This document shows, one piece after another, positions 27,015 to 35,010 of a stretch of 64,000 bases of DNA. This DNA is from Planctomycetaceae bacterium. GTDB taxonomy: Bacteria; Planctomycetota; Planctomycetia; Pirellulales; Pirellulaceae. The stretch spans positions 1-64,000 of the forward strand of contig PBTE01000061.1 in the NCBI GenBank assembly GCA_002726515.1, given 5' to 3'. Positions within the stretch are counted from its first letter, which is position 1, and every line of letters starts with the position of its first letter. The notes beneath the pieces were generated by a model. That model had not been told where the DNA came from, did no database searches, and saw nothing but the letters and a program-made list of their open reading frames with translations. Position numbers and translations under genes: made by a program.

Positions 27015-27968
27015 TTAAATCTCCCAGAGGAGCAATACCGAGTAGGTCAGGTCATTTGGCTTGGCCCCGTTAGACGTGCTGTCATACCGGTCGACCAGAC
27101 CAATCTTCAGGTGGAGGTTGGACTCCTGATCCAAGAGAAGATTCCAATGTGCATCCGTCACGACACGATAATTCGCGAATTCTCCCCATTCCGGCAAATA
27201 CTGTAAATCGACTTTCAAATTTTGTCGGGCTGTGACTTGCTGCTCGAAATTACCACCAAATGTTGCTTCCGGTACGAGACGGTTATCCGGACCATTGACC
27301 TCGCGTGACCAACCCGCACCAAAACGTCCGATCAATTTGGTGCGTTCGGTGTCGAAAAAGTCGTAACCCCCGCCACTGTTCATTGATAGGCGCAAGTCGA
27401 AGGCCTTGAATTCGTCGTACACAACGTGGGAAGTGTTGAACCAACTGTACTTGCTTTCGTCAAAGCGATACTGGTAATCCGCGTTGAAAATAGCATGGTG
27501 TTGGCTGATGATATCGCTGGATTTTGTCTTCACATAGGTCACATCCCAAGCCAAATCGGTGGGCCCGATTTTGCGTGAAGCGTTGAGACCCGTCGTCAAA
27601 GACAGCATGTCTGAATTGCCATCGGCACCGTTGAGACCTATTTCGAATCCACCGTCCCAAACCTCACTGGTTCGCCACAAACCTGGATAGAGCCAGCTTT
27701 TCGTGTCCGGCTCGACGGCCTCCAGGTCAATCCCTTCGCTGTCGGTCGAGGTCTCTTTGTCACTTGCCGGAAGATCTTCACCGGAAGGTGCCACTTCTAC
27801 GTCAGGCTCTGCGGTCAACGGAAGCCGGACCACCACCGAGGGAAGATTACTTATCGTCTCAGATTCGACAGAAGGCAGCAGGCTGATTGGATCAGACGTT
27901 AGGGCCAATACACTGGAGTGCCACAAAGTGACGGTGACGATGACGAGATGGAAGAAGCGTAAGCTCAT
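27015..27968 (-). CDS. DUF481 outer-membrane beta-barrel protein
   Basis: A 317-residue exported protein. The signal peptide starts at ATG 27968 (MSLRFFHLVIVTVTLWHSSV). An acidic low-complexity segment (about residues 30-85) leads to a barrel of alternating hydrophobic strands typical of DUF481: GGFEIGLNGADGNSDMLSLT, WDVTYVKTKSSD, NADYQYRFDESKYSWFN, FGAGWSREVNGPDNR and the final LTYSVLLLWEI. The protein ends in an aromatic/aliphatic strand, as expected for insertion by BamA. The family is sometimes called salt-induced outer membrane protein (YdiY); its role here is unknown. Confidence 0.8.
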   Translation of the reverse strand: MSLRFFHLVIVTVTLWHSSVLALTSDPISLLPSVESETISNLPSVVVRLPLTAEPDVEVAPSGEDLPASDKETSTDSEGIDLEAVEPDTKSWLYPGLWRTSEVWDGGFEIGLNGADGNSDMLSLTTGLNASRKIGPTDLAWDVTYVKTKSSDIISQHHAIFNADYQYRFDESKYSWFNTSHVVYDEFKAFDLRLSMNSGGGYDFFDTERTKLIGRFGAGWSREVNGPDNRLVPEATFGGNFEQQVTARQNLKVDLQYLPEWGEFANYRVVTDAHWNLLLDQESNLHLKIGLVDRYDSTSNGAKPNDLTYSVLLLWEI

Positions 27969-28081
27969 TGCGATTGGCCAGGAAGAAAAAGTCCACGGGG
28001 AAAAGAGGAACGGACTCTTGTAGCAAACGATGGTGCTAGCAATCAAGATCGATTGGCGAAAATGTGCTGCCGGATATGTTG

Positions 28082-30115
28082 CTATAGATAAACGCGTCGG
28101 TTGAAGATGTACCATTCAAGTAAGGCTACTGCCAGCGCAACGACTAACAGGTATTTCCAGGCCTCGCGTCGCGTTGGGGTTGAAGCCGACTGAACAGGTA
28201 TGGTTTCGTGTCCGATTTCAAGTTCAAGTTGCGGCCAGATGCTGCTTTCTCTGCTGTCAAACAGATTCACAGTAAAAAGCTGTTGCCTATCCGTGGCAGA
28301 GGTGTTTTTTATTTTATAAACACCAATGGTTTCTGTATCGGTAAACGTAAAGTGTCCCAAGCCACTTCGGGTGACTTCGAGGTTACTCCCGTCAGGACTG
28401 ACAACTTGTATCTTTTGTAGGGGTTCATCAGTTTGCACTACGACAGGTTGACCCGGTTGGACGTTCATGAACGTCTGGGAAGCGCGCCTGGCACTTCCCA
28501 GGTAGGACAGCACATTGTTCACAAACAGTGGAAAACTGACACGAATGGGCCAGTTGGTGATGACTTCACCGGCCACCGTATCGACCAATCGAAAACCTAA
28601 GACCGTATCCTCAAATCCTCCACGCGGTGCAATGGCAAACAAGGCTGCGTGTGTGGTGTTCTCCTGTACCAGGTCAGAATCGATCAATACCGTCCCTCCC
28701 CGAGGAGGGCTAATGGGCGTCGCTTCGACTATCTCCACGTTTCCCATCTCGATGAATTGCATCAAGGGATGAGTCCGGTCGGTGTCAATGATGCTTACCG
28801 GGCTTTGTACTTGTCCGCTAGTCCAGGAATCCATCGGGGGGAGTTGGCCAATGAAAAGCGTATTAGCCTGAGGCATTTTATCGGGTGCACATTGATCGTA
28901 AATAATCAGGTCGTACAGACCTCCTTCTGCCTGCTGTTGGTAGTTTGCATCATTCAAATAACCGGGAGTTTCGTGACGCACGGTGGCAAGTTTCTGCGAC
29001 TGTTTGGTGCCTAAGGCCAAATCGAGCGCATCATTTCCGGAAGTCAGCAGCAAAACTCTGGAAAGCTTGGGGCGATTCACGCTTGCGAAAGCCACATCAT
29101 CGACTACCAGGTCATTTCGGGAGTCCGCCTGCAGCTGCATCTTCAGGACGCCAGAATCGATATCGGACATACTGAATTCGATTCCTCCTGTCCCTTCCTC
29201 CGAAATCTGCACCTCGCGCGACTCAATCAGATGATCGTCGAGAAAAACATCCACTCCCACTTGGATGTCGACCGCCTGTTCGCCCCTTGTATTCTTTTGC
29301 TGAAAGTGTCGCAGCCGCCCGAAGACCTGCAAGTGATCTGGTTTTTCAGGGTTTCGCTCCGCGCTGAAGGCTGTAATACCGATGTTCTGGCACTCGTCTG
29401 TCCCCATTCGGGTGTAAACAGGCTCCAGGTTACCCAAGGAAAAATCAGCCACATCCGGCACGTTTCCATCGCTGAAAATATACAGTGTGGCAGGCAGGGC
29501 TTCGGCCACCGACATGACATCTCGCTCTCCTTCACGGCTATCGGCAGGATTTGCCCGCCCGGCCGAGTAGCGCAGAGACTCGTCGAGACTAGTTGTACGG
29601 TGTGTCAGCTTTACGGCGGCCAGCGCGCGCCGCAGCCGACGACGATTCTGTGTGAACTCCTGCTCGACACGCGAACGATCCGAAAAGCTCATAAGCATCG
29701 CGGTGTCACTGGTATTCATCTGGTCGATCAGTTCATTGACCCGCTGCTTTGCCACCTCCAGACGTGTTGGTCCCAGGTCGGTGGCACCCATGCTCGCTGA
29801 AGTGTCCACCAGAAAAATGAATCGCTCACCAACCAGCTCCCGGCCTTGCCAGCTGGGACGTAGGCAAGCAAGCATCACGATGGCAATCAACAGGAGCTGT
29901 AAAAATAAAAGCAGATTTTTTCGCAAGCGCTGCCACAAGCTGTTGACGTGTAAGTCCTCAATCGTGCGGCGCCATAAATAGGTACTGGGTACTTCCAGTG
30001 GCTGACGTTTCAACTTGAGAAAATAGAGCGCAATGATCAACGGCGGGATGGCACCCAGGACCAGCCAGTGCCACCAGGAAAGTGCGTTGTTAAGGAATCC
30101 GAGGATGAGTTGCAT
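28082..30115 (-). CDS. Membrane protein with BatA and VWA domains
   Basis: A 677-residue membrane protein. The N terminus (about residues 12-85) has the two-helix BatA-type region with YFLKLKRQPLEVPSTYLWRR between the helices. A von Willebrand A domain begins at residue 98, with the MIDAS start FLVDTSASMG (Asp104, Ser106, Ser108) and a later SFSDRSRVEQ and IFSDGNVPD. A long extracytoplasmic region and one C-terminal helix (about 650-668) follow. It is 14 bases upstream of nothing else on its own side but directly downstream of the DUF58 gene, the usual partner of such proteins. The full aerotolerance-like operon also has a MoxR ATPase, which is not here. Confidence 0.85.
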   Translation of the reverse strand: MQLILGFLNNALSWWHWLVLGAIPPLIIALYFLKLKRQPLEVPSTYLWRRTIEDLHVNSLWQRLRKNLLLFLQLLLIAIVMLACLRPSWQGRELVGERFIFLVDTSASMGATDLGPTRLEVAKQRVNELIDQMNTSDTAMLMSFSDRSRVEQEFTQNRRRLRRALAAVKLTHRTTSLDESLRYSAGRANPADSREGERDVMSVAEALPATLYIFSDGNVPDVADFSLGNLEPVYTRMGTDECQNIGITAFSAERNPEKPDHLQVFGRLRHFQQKNTRGEQAVDIQVGVDVFLDDHLIESREVQISEEGTGGIEFSMSDIDSGVLKMQLQADSRNDLVVDDVAFASVNRPKLSRVLLLTSGNDALDLALGTKQSQKLATVRHETPGYLNDANYQQQAEGGLYDLIIYDQCAPDKMPQANTLFIGQLPPMDSWTSGQVQSPVSIIDTDRTHPLMQFIEMGNVEIVEATPISPPRGGTVLIDSDLVQENTTHAALFAIAPRGGFEDTVLGFRLVDTVAGEVITNWPIRVSFPLFVNNVLSYLGSARRASQTFMNVQPGQPVVVQTDEPLQKIQVVSPDGSNLEVTRSGLGHFTFTDTETIGVYKIKNTSATDRQQLFTVNLFDSRESSIWPQLELEIGHETIPVQSASTPTRREAWKYLLVVALAVALLEWYIFNRRVYL

Positions 30116-30129
30116 CGTCAGCTGCCGGT

Positions 30130-31032
30130 TTACCGAACGAGACCCCGTTGCCTTAGATAACTGGCTACGAAATGTTCCACCGGAATATTTGTATTGGTCA
30201 ATAAGTACGTCATGCCTCGCCGCGTGCAGAACTCGCGTGCAGAATCGACGAACGCAGCCACGGTCTGTTTGTAGCGGTCCAACAAAGGACGGCTAACCGT
30301 GATCTCCGCATGTTCTCCGTCCTCACAGTCGATCAGGCGCAAGTCTCCTTGCAACTCCGGGTCCAATTCCTCAGGCGAAAGGACGTGCACCACATAGACA
30401 TCCATTTGCTGGGCCAGTAGGAACCGGAATGCCGATTCATAGCCCTGCTTATCCATCAAGTCGCTGATGAATAGGAGAATGCCTTTTCCGCTGTTTCGCA
30501 GACAGAAGTTCTTGACTCCATCGACCAGAGGAACACTGTCTCCCCCTTGAATGGCTTCCAGATATTCCACCATTCTCCAGAGACTATGGCGTCCACGAAG
30601 CACAGGCCCGGGTTGACGGAGCGTTTGTCCCAGGGATTCGATCCGGACGCGATCCGCCCGGCACAGTCCAATGAACCCCACCGCCGCCGCCAACTGCTTT
30701 GCATAATGCAACTTGGTGGGATCACCAAAGTCCATCGAAAGACTGTCATCAAGGAGCGCGTAGAAATGAAGATCCTCTTCTTCCAGGTACATCTTCAAAA
30801 ACAGTTTGTCCAAACGGGCATACAGATTCCAATCGATAAAACGCAAGTCGTCTCCGGGAACGTAGTTGCGGAAGTCGGCAAATTCGACGCTCTGACCTTT
30901 TCGCTTGCTGCGGCGTTCTCCCTTCATCCGACCCCGGAAGATCTTGCGGCTGACCAGCTCCATCCGTTCCAGTTGAGCCAGTAGTTCTGGCGTCAGCAGT
31001 CGGCTGAGAGCTTCCGTGGAAGAGGAGGACAT
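30130..31032 (-). CDS. DUF58 domain protein
   Basis: A 300-residue cytoplasmic protein of the DUF58 family, itself a VWA-related fold. Hallmarks: KIFRGRMKGERRSKRKGQS (about residues 26-44), VEFADFRNYVPGDDLRFIDW and LYARLDKLFLKMYLEEED, then LLDDSLSMDFG, the MIDAS-like strand, and LLFISDLMDKQGYE. Start set to ATG 31032 (MSSSSTEALSRLL), because the frame beyond it (to 31167) is not family-like. The pair DUF58-VWA is normally driven by a MoxR AAA+ ATPase, absent from this neighbourhood. The VWA gene starts 14 bases after its stop. Confidence 0.88.
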   Translation of the reverse strand: MSSSSTEALSRLLTPELLAQLERMELVSRKIFRGRMKGERRSKRKGQSVEFADFRNYVPGDDLRFIDWNLYARLDKLFLKMYLEEEDLHFYALLDDSLSMDFGDPTKLHYAKQLAAAVGFIGLCRADRVRIESLGQTLRQPGPVLRGRHSLWRMVEYLEAIQGGDSVPLVDGVKNFCLRNSGKGILLFISDLMDKQGYESAFRFLLAQQMDVYVVHVLSPEELDPELQGDLRLIDCEDGEHAEITVSRPLLDRYKQTVAAFVDSAREFCTRRGMTYLLTNTNIPVEHFVASYLRQRGLVR

Positions 31033-31305
31033 GGCAGCTTGGTGGTGAGAAGGAAAGAAAGATGCCAGTGGTGTACGCGTTGCAAGGTGTACGGTAGCGA
31101 GCCTGTGAGACGCTGAACTTGCCCAGCTGCCTCGATTTCGCGGCCAGTCACTACCGATCCACCCCACTTCTACTGGTTAGAACCTGTCGGCAACGAAGAT
31201 GCAAGAGTCTCTGGTCCACGAGCCTGGAAATGCGGGATGGCTGCATTCCGGCCAGGGCTTTCGGCAAGCATGGCCAATTCCAACGAGCCACTCCAGCAGG
31301 AACTT

Positions 31306-32184
31306 TCACGAGTGTTTCTGCCTCATCCGGCGACTGTATTCCTCCAGCACCCGCCGTTCGGCGTCGGTCAGTTGGTCGGCACCCAGCCGGTGCATTTTGT
31401 CCAGCACACGGTCAGCCTCGGCATCCTGCGACCCACCCTGCTGGCTCGGATCGTGAATTCGAAGCTTGGGCCGCGATTTGACCGTTTTGAGAACGGCACC
31501 TAAGGAGAAGTTGGAGGGCATCAACCTGCCCAAGTTCCAACCGAACTTACAGTACAAGAAACCGAATGTGGCACCCACTAAATGGACATCGTAAGCGATG
31601 CCGGAGTTTCCGTGGCGAGACCCGACGAGATTAACGACCACGATCAAGACCCCCAGCAGCCACGCCGGTACTGGTATCACCATCATGAGCAGGAGCATCC
31701 GTTTCGGGTACAGCATACAGTACGCAATCACCACCGCCGTGACAGCCCCCGACGCTCCCAACATGGTTACGTCCGAACCCAGTCGGATCACAGACCAGAT
31801 GACCGAACCTAAAACAATGGCCACCAGGTAAAATCTCAAAAACTCCTGGCGTCCGAATCGCAGCTCGATATCGCGACCGAACATCCACAGGGCGAACATG
31901 TTCCACAAAACATGCGACGGGTCGTATGCGTGAGCAAATCCCGAGCTGACAAACTTCCACCATAGCCAGGGTTGAGTCACGACCTGTGGAGTTACGGAGA
32001 GTGTTTCCTGAAGTGCAGACAGGCCCAGTCGCATTTCCTGCACAGGGTGTTCAAAAAACAGACGATCCACCAGATAAATGGCGACATTGATGATCACCAA
32101 CGTCACTGCCATCGACTGGGGGCGTTGGAGGGTGAAGCCGGGTTGATCCGGTTCGCGGTAGTATTGGCGGTCCGCTAATCCCAT
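31306..32184 (-). CDS. Rhomboid family intramembrane serine protease
   Basis: A 292-residue polytopic membrane protease. The Ser/His dyad is visible: Ser145 in MLGASGAVTA and His201 in DVHLVGATFGFLY. The family HxxxN pattern is in SHVLWNMFALW (about residues 90-100). Six helices can be placed between residues 25 and 215. The C-terminal tail (about 255-292, RVLDKMHRLGADQLTDAERR and a basic helix) matches the short DUF6576-type domain attached to many planctomycetal rhomboids. Substrate unknown. Start at ATG 32184. Confidence 0.9.
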   Translation of the reverse strand: MGLADRQYYREPDQPGFTLQRPQSMAVTLVIINVAIYLVDRLFFEHPVQEMRLGLSALQETLSVTPQVVTQPWLWWKFVSSGFAHAYDPSHVLWNMFALWMFGRDIELRFGRQEFLRFYLVAIVLGSVIWSVIRLGSDVTMLGASGAVTAVVIAYCMLYPKRMLLLMMVIPVPAWLLGVLIVVVNLVGSRHGNSGIAYDVHLVGATFGFLYCKFGWNLGRLMPSNFSLGAVLKTVKSRPKLRIHDPSQQGGSQDAEADRVLDKMHRLGADQLTDAERRVLEEYSRRMRQKHS

Positions 32185-32531
32185 ATGGTTCGTCTCAAAT
32201 CTTTGCCCGCTACGGTGCACCCGATCATCCGCGGTAGGGACCCACCGGCAGCAGGGACTGAAAACTCAGTGGCGAGGGGGGGCCAGCGGCCCGTCACAAG
32301 TAGCCCAGGCAGCTTTCCCAGGTATCGTACGACAACTGACTCCAAAAGTGGAGTGCAATTATCGGGCGGGGGGGCCCAATTCAGACAGTGAAAACGTTAG
32401 CGGAACCGGATTGGCGGCCGGAGACGTTACCCTGGCCACTTGCCGCTGAGAGGTACAAACCGCGGGGCATGCATGTTGCCAGAAAAACTTTTGTCCCCGT
32501 TCTCATTTTAAAAAAAAGAGTTTCAGGAAAT
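32185..32531. other. Intergenic region, no supported gene
   Basis: About 350 bases between two minus-strand genes. It has a G-rich run (about 32364-32372) and an A-rich run after TTCTCATTTT near 32505. No gene or RNA supported. Confidence 0.4.
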
Positions 32532-34172
32532 TTAGTTTGGGGTCGGAGAATCGTTGCCAAGGGCTTGATCAGCTCGTTGGTCCGCTGCGTTTTCGATTCG
32601 TTGACTGATCGCAGCCAGCTGTGCAGCAAGACGACGATTTGTTCGGTAGAGTCCGCTCAAAGCGTTTAAAATTTCTGAGTAACGTTGATCGACCGCCTGC
32701 CGGTATTGTGTGATCTGTTGCTGCTCGTAATCGAAGTTTTTAAGATCCACGCCAAGGCTTTCGAGTTCTTCTTGTCGATAGTCGATGTCGTCCTTCGCTT
32801 TGACGGTTGCATTTTCCAACAGCCGTGTATCTTTTTGAAGGGTCCTGTTTTCGTCTTCGAATAACGTGCGTTGTCGGTGGACATCGTGAAAGAAGAATTC
32901 ATAGTCCTGCAGTTGGCGTACGTAGATTCGTTCGATCTCGTCGCAAATGTCCTCCGCAATCAACTGTTGAGCTGTCTGCGAATCTAGTAATGCCTCGTCG
33001 CCCGGCCCGAACGAAACTCTGCCTTTCTCATCTCCTTCACCACCTTGTCGCAGCCAAGCGGGGACGGCCCGGCCCAGCGGATCAAAATCGTTCGAGGGAA
33101 GCAGGGGTGCTTCGTCCGTTGCGTCCACGTCGATCTGGTTGTAGTTTTTTTGAAAACTAACCCTTACCATCAGGCGTTCCGGAGGATCCTCGTCGCGATT
33201 GCCAGGCTTTAAGTCCTTCAAGTACTCCCGCACTACCGCTTCCGGGAGTTTTGCAAACAGTGCGCGCTTTTGATCGTCAGACAAATCCTCGTGGGAAAAA
33301 TCCTCGTGAGAATCAACCGGTATCATCTCCAGCAGGGCCCATGAACCACGTTGCTGATCAATCACCGCCAGTTGCTGCCGCGTAAGAGGTAAGGTGGGAG
33401 ACATTGTGATGGAATCGGCAGCCGTATCGGTAACGGCCCATTCTCCCAGATAGACAGTGGGTACCGTACAGATTCTTTGGCGACCTTCCAGATTGGTGTC
33501 CAATCCGGCAAACAACGCTGCATTTACCTCCGGGTCGAGTTCTTCGAGCGGGACCTCGAGAAAAGCGTGCAGTATCAATTGATCTTTGATACCGTGGGGT
33601 CGACCAGTCGGTGGTGCGCCTTCCGCCTCTCCGGCGGGATCCTCTCCCGGATCTGGGGCTTGCGCCAATCTCACAAATTCTGATTCGACATTAAAAAACG
33701 CCGTTTCTGCATCGGTGAGAGGATTAGCAGATGTGGTGATCGTAGCACCTGTGCACTGTTCGTTACCCCAATTGGCCGTGTTCACCGTGACCGAGCCGCC
33801 TGCAAATTCTAAAGGAAAGCAATTCCTCCAAATCCGACCCCGGTTGTAGAGTTCACGTCCCAGCTGCTGCTGCGATTCAGGCAGTGAAACCTCCCCGCGT
33901 TCAATTTGACCCAGTCGGTTGACAGTGTAACCAGTTTCTAACTTTTCGATTTCTCTCCGCACATCTGCGAGTTGATCTTGCATCTGTTGATAGCGTGAGC
34001 CCCAAATGTCCCTCGTTTTCAAAGTGGCCGCTGTCAGAATAGCCAGTGTGATTACCGACGGAAAAAACAGGGCCACGGCGACAATATCCAGCCAGTGCCA
34101 CGTTTTGGCTGCAAAGACCACGAAGAGTATGAACAGAATGGTCGCCAGACCAATCACAAGGTAGAACATCAT
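32532..34172 (-). CDS. Membrane-anchored coiled-coil protein, unknown function
   Basis: A protein of about 546 residues. Two N-terminal membrane helices (about residues 2-20 and 27-48) lead to a heptad-rich segment (YQQMQDQLADVRREIEKLE). A globular part (about 90-330) contains several Asp/Glu-rich stretches, including the tandem SHEDFSHEDLSDDQ. The C terminus (about 400-530) is a second long coiled coil (RTLQKDTRLLENATVKAKDD and onward). I do not recognise a characterised family, though proteins of this build are common in planctomycetes. Start at ATG 34172 or the adjacent 34169. Diverges from the MarR gene; a link to the export locus cannot be shown. Confidence 0.75.
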   Translation of the reverse strand: MMFYLVIGLATILFILFVVFAAKTWHWLDIVAVALFFPSVITLAILTAATLKTRDIWGSRYQQMQDQLADVRREIEKLETGYTVNRLGQIERGEVSLPESQQQLGRELYNRGRIWRNCFPLEFAGGSVTVNTANWGNEQCTGATITTSANPLTDAETAFFNVESEFVRLAQAPDPGEDPAGEAEGAPPTGRPHGIKDQLILHAFLEVPLEELDPEVNAALFAGLDTNLEGRQRICTVPTVYLGEWAVTDTAADSITMSPTLPLTRQQLAVIDQQRGSWALLEMIPVDSHEDFSHEDLSDDQKRALFAKLPEAVVREYLKDLKPGNRDEDPPERLMVRVSFQKNYNQIDVDATDEAPLLPSNDFDPLGRAVPAWLRQGGEGDEKGRVSFGPGDEALLDSQTAQQLIAEDICDEIERIYVRQLQDYEFFFHDVHRQRTLFEDENRTLQKDTRLLENATVKAKDDIDYRQEELESLGVDLKNFDYEQQQITQYRQAVDQRYSEILNALSGLYRTNRRLAAQLAAISQRIENAADQRADQALGNDSPTPN

Positions 34173-34467
34173 CTCTCTGTCCGTTTCCGTAGCACGTCGG
34201 GTGGTGGAAAAGGCGCCACGAACATGGGTCGGACGATTGAGCGTCCAATAAACGGGACGTGCCATCAAACCTTGATGATAAGCTGGGCAAGCTCTAGCGT
34301 CAAGATTCTGTGTGCAGGAACCAACGGTCTTAAACGGTGTGAGCGACTGATTTTACGGTTCCTTTGTCAGGTTCACGGCTCACAACTGGCACAATCGTTC
34401 AAGTCCGCACCGTTCGGACCCGAAATAGTTCCGCAGCGAACGATTTTCACAGCGGGGCACCAACCGC
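34173..34467. other. Divergent intergenic region before the export locus
   Basis: About 295 bases between the coiled-coil gene and marR. A MarR operator would be expected here, but I could not find a clear palindrome of the usual size. Confidence 0.4.
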
Positions 34468-35010
34468 ATGCATCGCTGGCAAGGGCCATCGGATATGAAC
34501 GAGAGAAGTTCCCCGCGCGGCGCGATCGACGACTGGTTGCAAGCCATCCAGTGGACTGGTTGTGTCGGACGCCAGTTGCGCCGGAACTTGAATCAGCAAT
34601 TGGCCGGCGCCGCGGTCAATGACGTGGAATTTCTACTGCTATGGAATTGTTACCGATACGGCGACCGTGACCCGGGGCAGGGCGAATTGGCCGCGATTCT
34701 GGCCTGGAGCAAGGCACAAATAAGTGCAACGGTGGAAACCCTTCGACAGCGGGACCTGCTGGAATGCTACCGGCCGACAAAAGACCGCCGCCGGCAACAC
34801 TGGAAGCTGACTGATGGCGGGCACCAACTGATCGAAGAACTGCTTTCCCAGTTGGTCTTGCCGCCCGACGCTTTGCAAACACCTGGTCACTTCCTGGACA
34901 CCAGTGCAGCGGTTTCTCTTTTTCGCCGTTTGGCCCATGCATCCTGTTGGACCACGGCCAGCGCCCAGCCTCTTGAATCGTCCTCCGCGATCAGCACGGA
35001 GGCCAACTGA
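34468..35010 (+). CDS. MarR-family transcriptional regulator
   Basis: A 180-residue winged-helix regulator. The DNA-binding core is visible: NDVEFLLLWNCYRY, then GQGELAAILAWSKAQISATVETLRQRDLLE as the helix-turn-helix and recognition helix (given as two adjoining blocks), and the wing YRPTKDRRRQHWKLTDGG with the typical DxR. It is the first gene of the export locus and its stop overlaps the start of the TolC-like gene (TGATG), so it probably regulates the transporter from within its operon. The start may be ATG 34495 instead. Ligand unknown. Confidence 0.85.
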   Translation: MHRWQGPSDMNERSSPRGAIDDWLQAIQWTGCVGRQLRRNLNQQLAGAAVNDVEFLLLWNCYRYGDRDPGQGELAAILAWSKAQISATVETLRQRDLLECYRPTKDRRRQHWKLTDGGHQLIEELLSQLVLPPDALQTPGHFLDTSAAVSLFRRLAHASCWTTASAQPLESSSAISTEAN

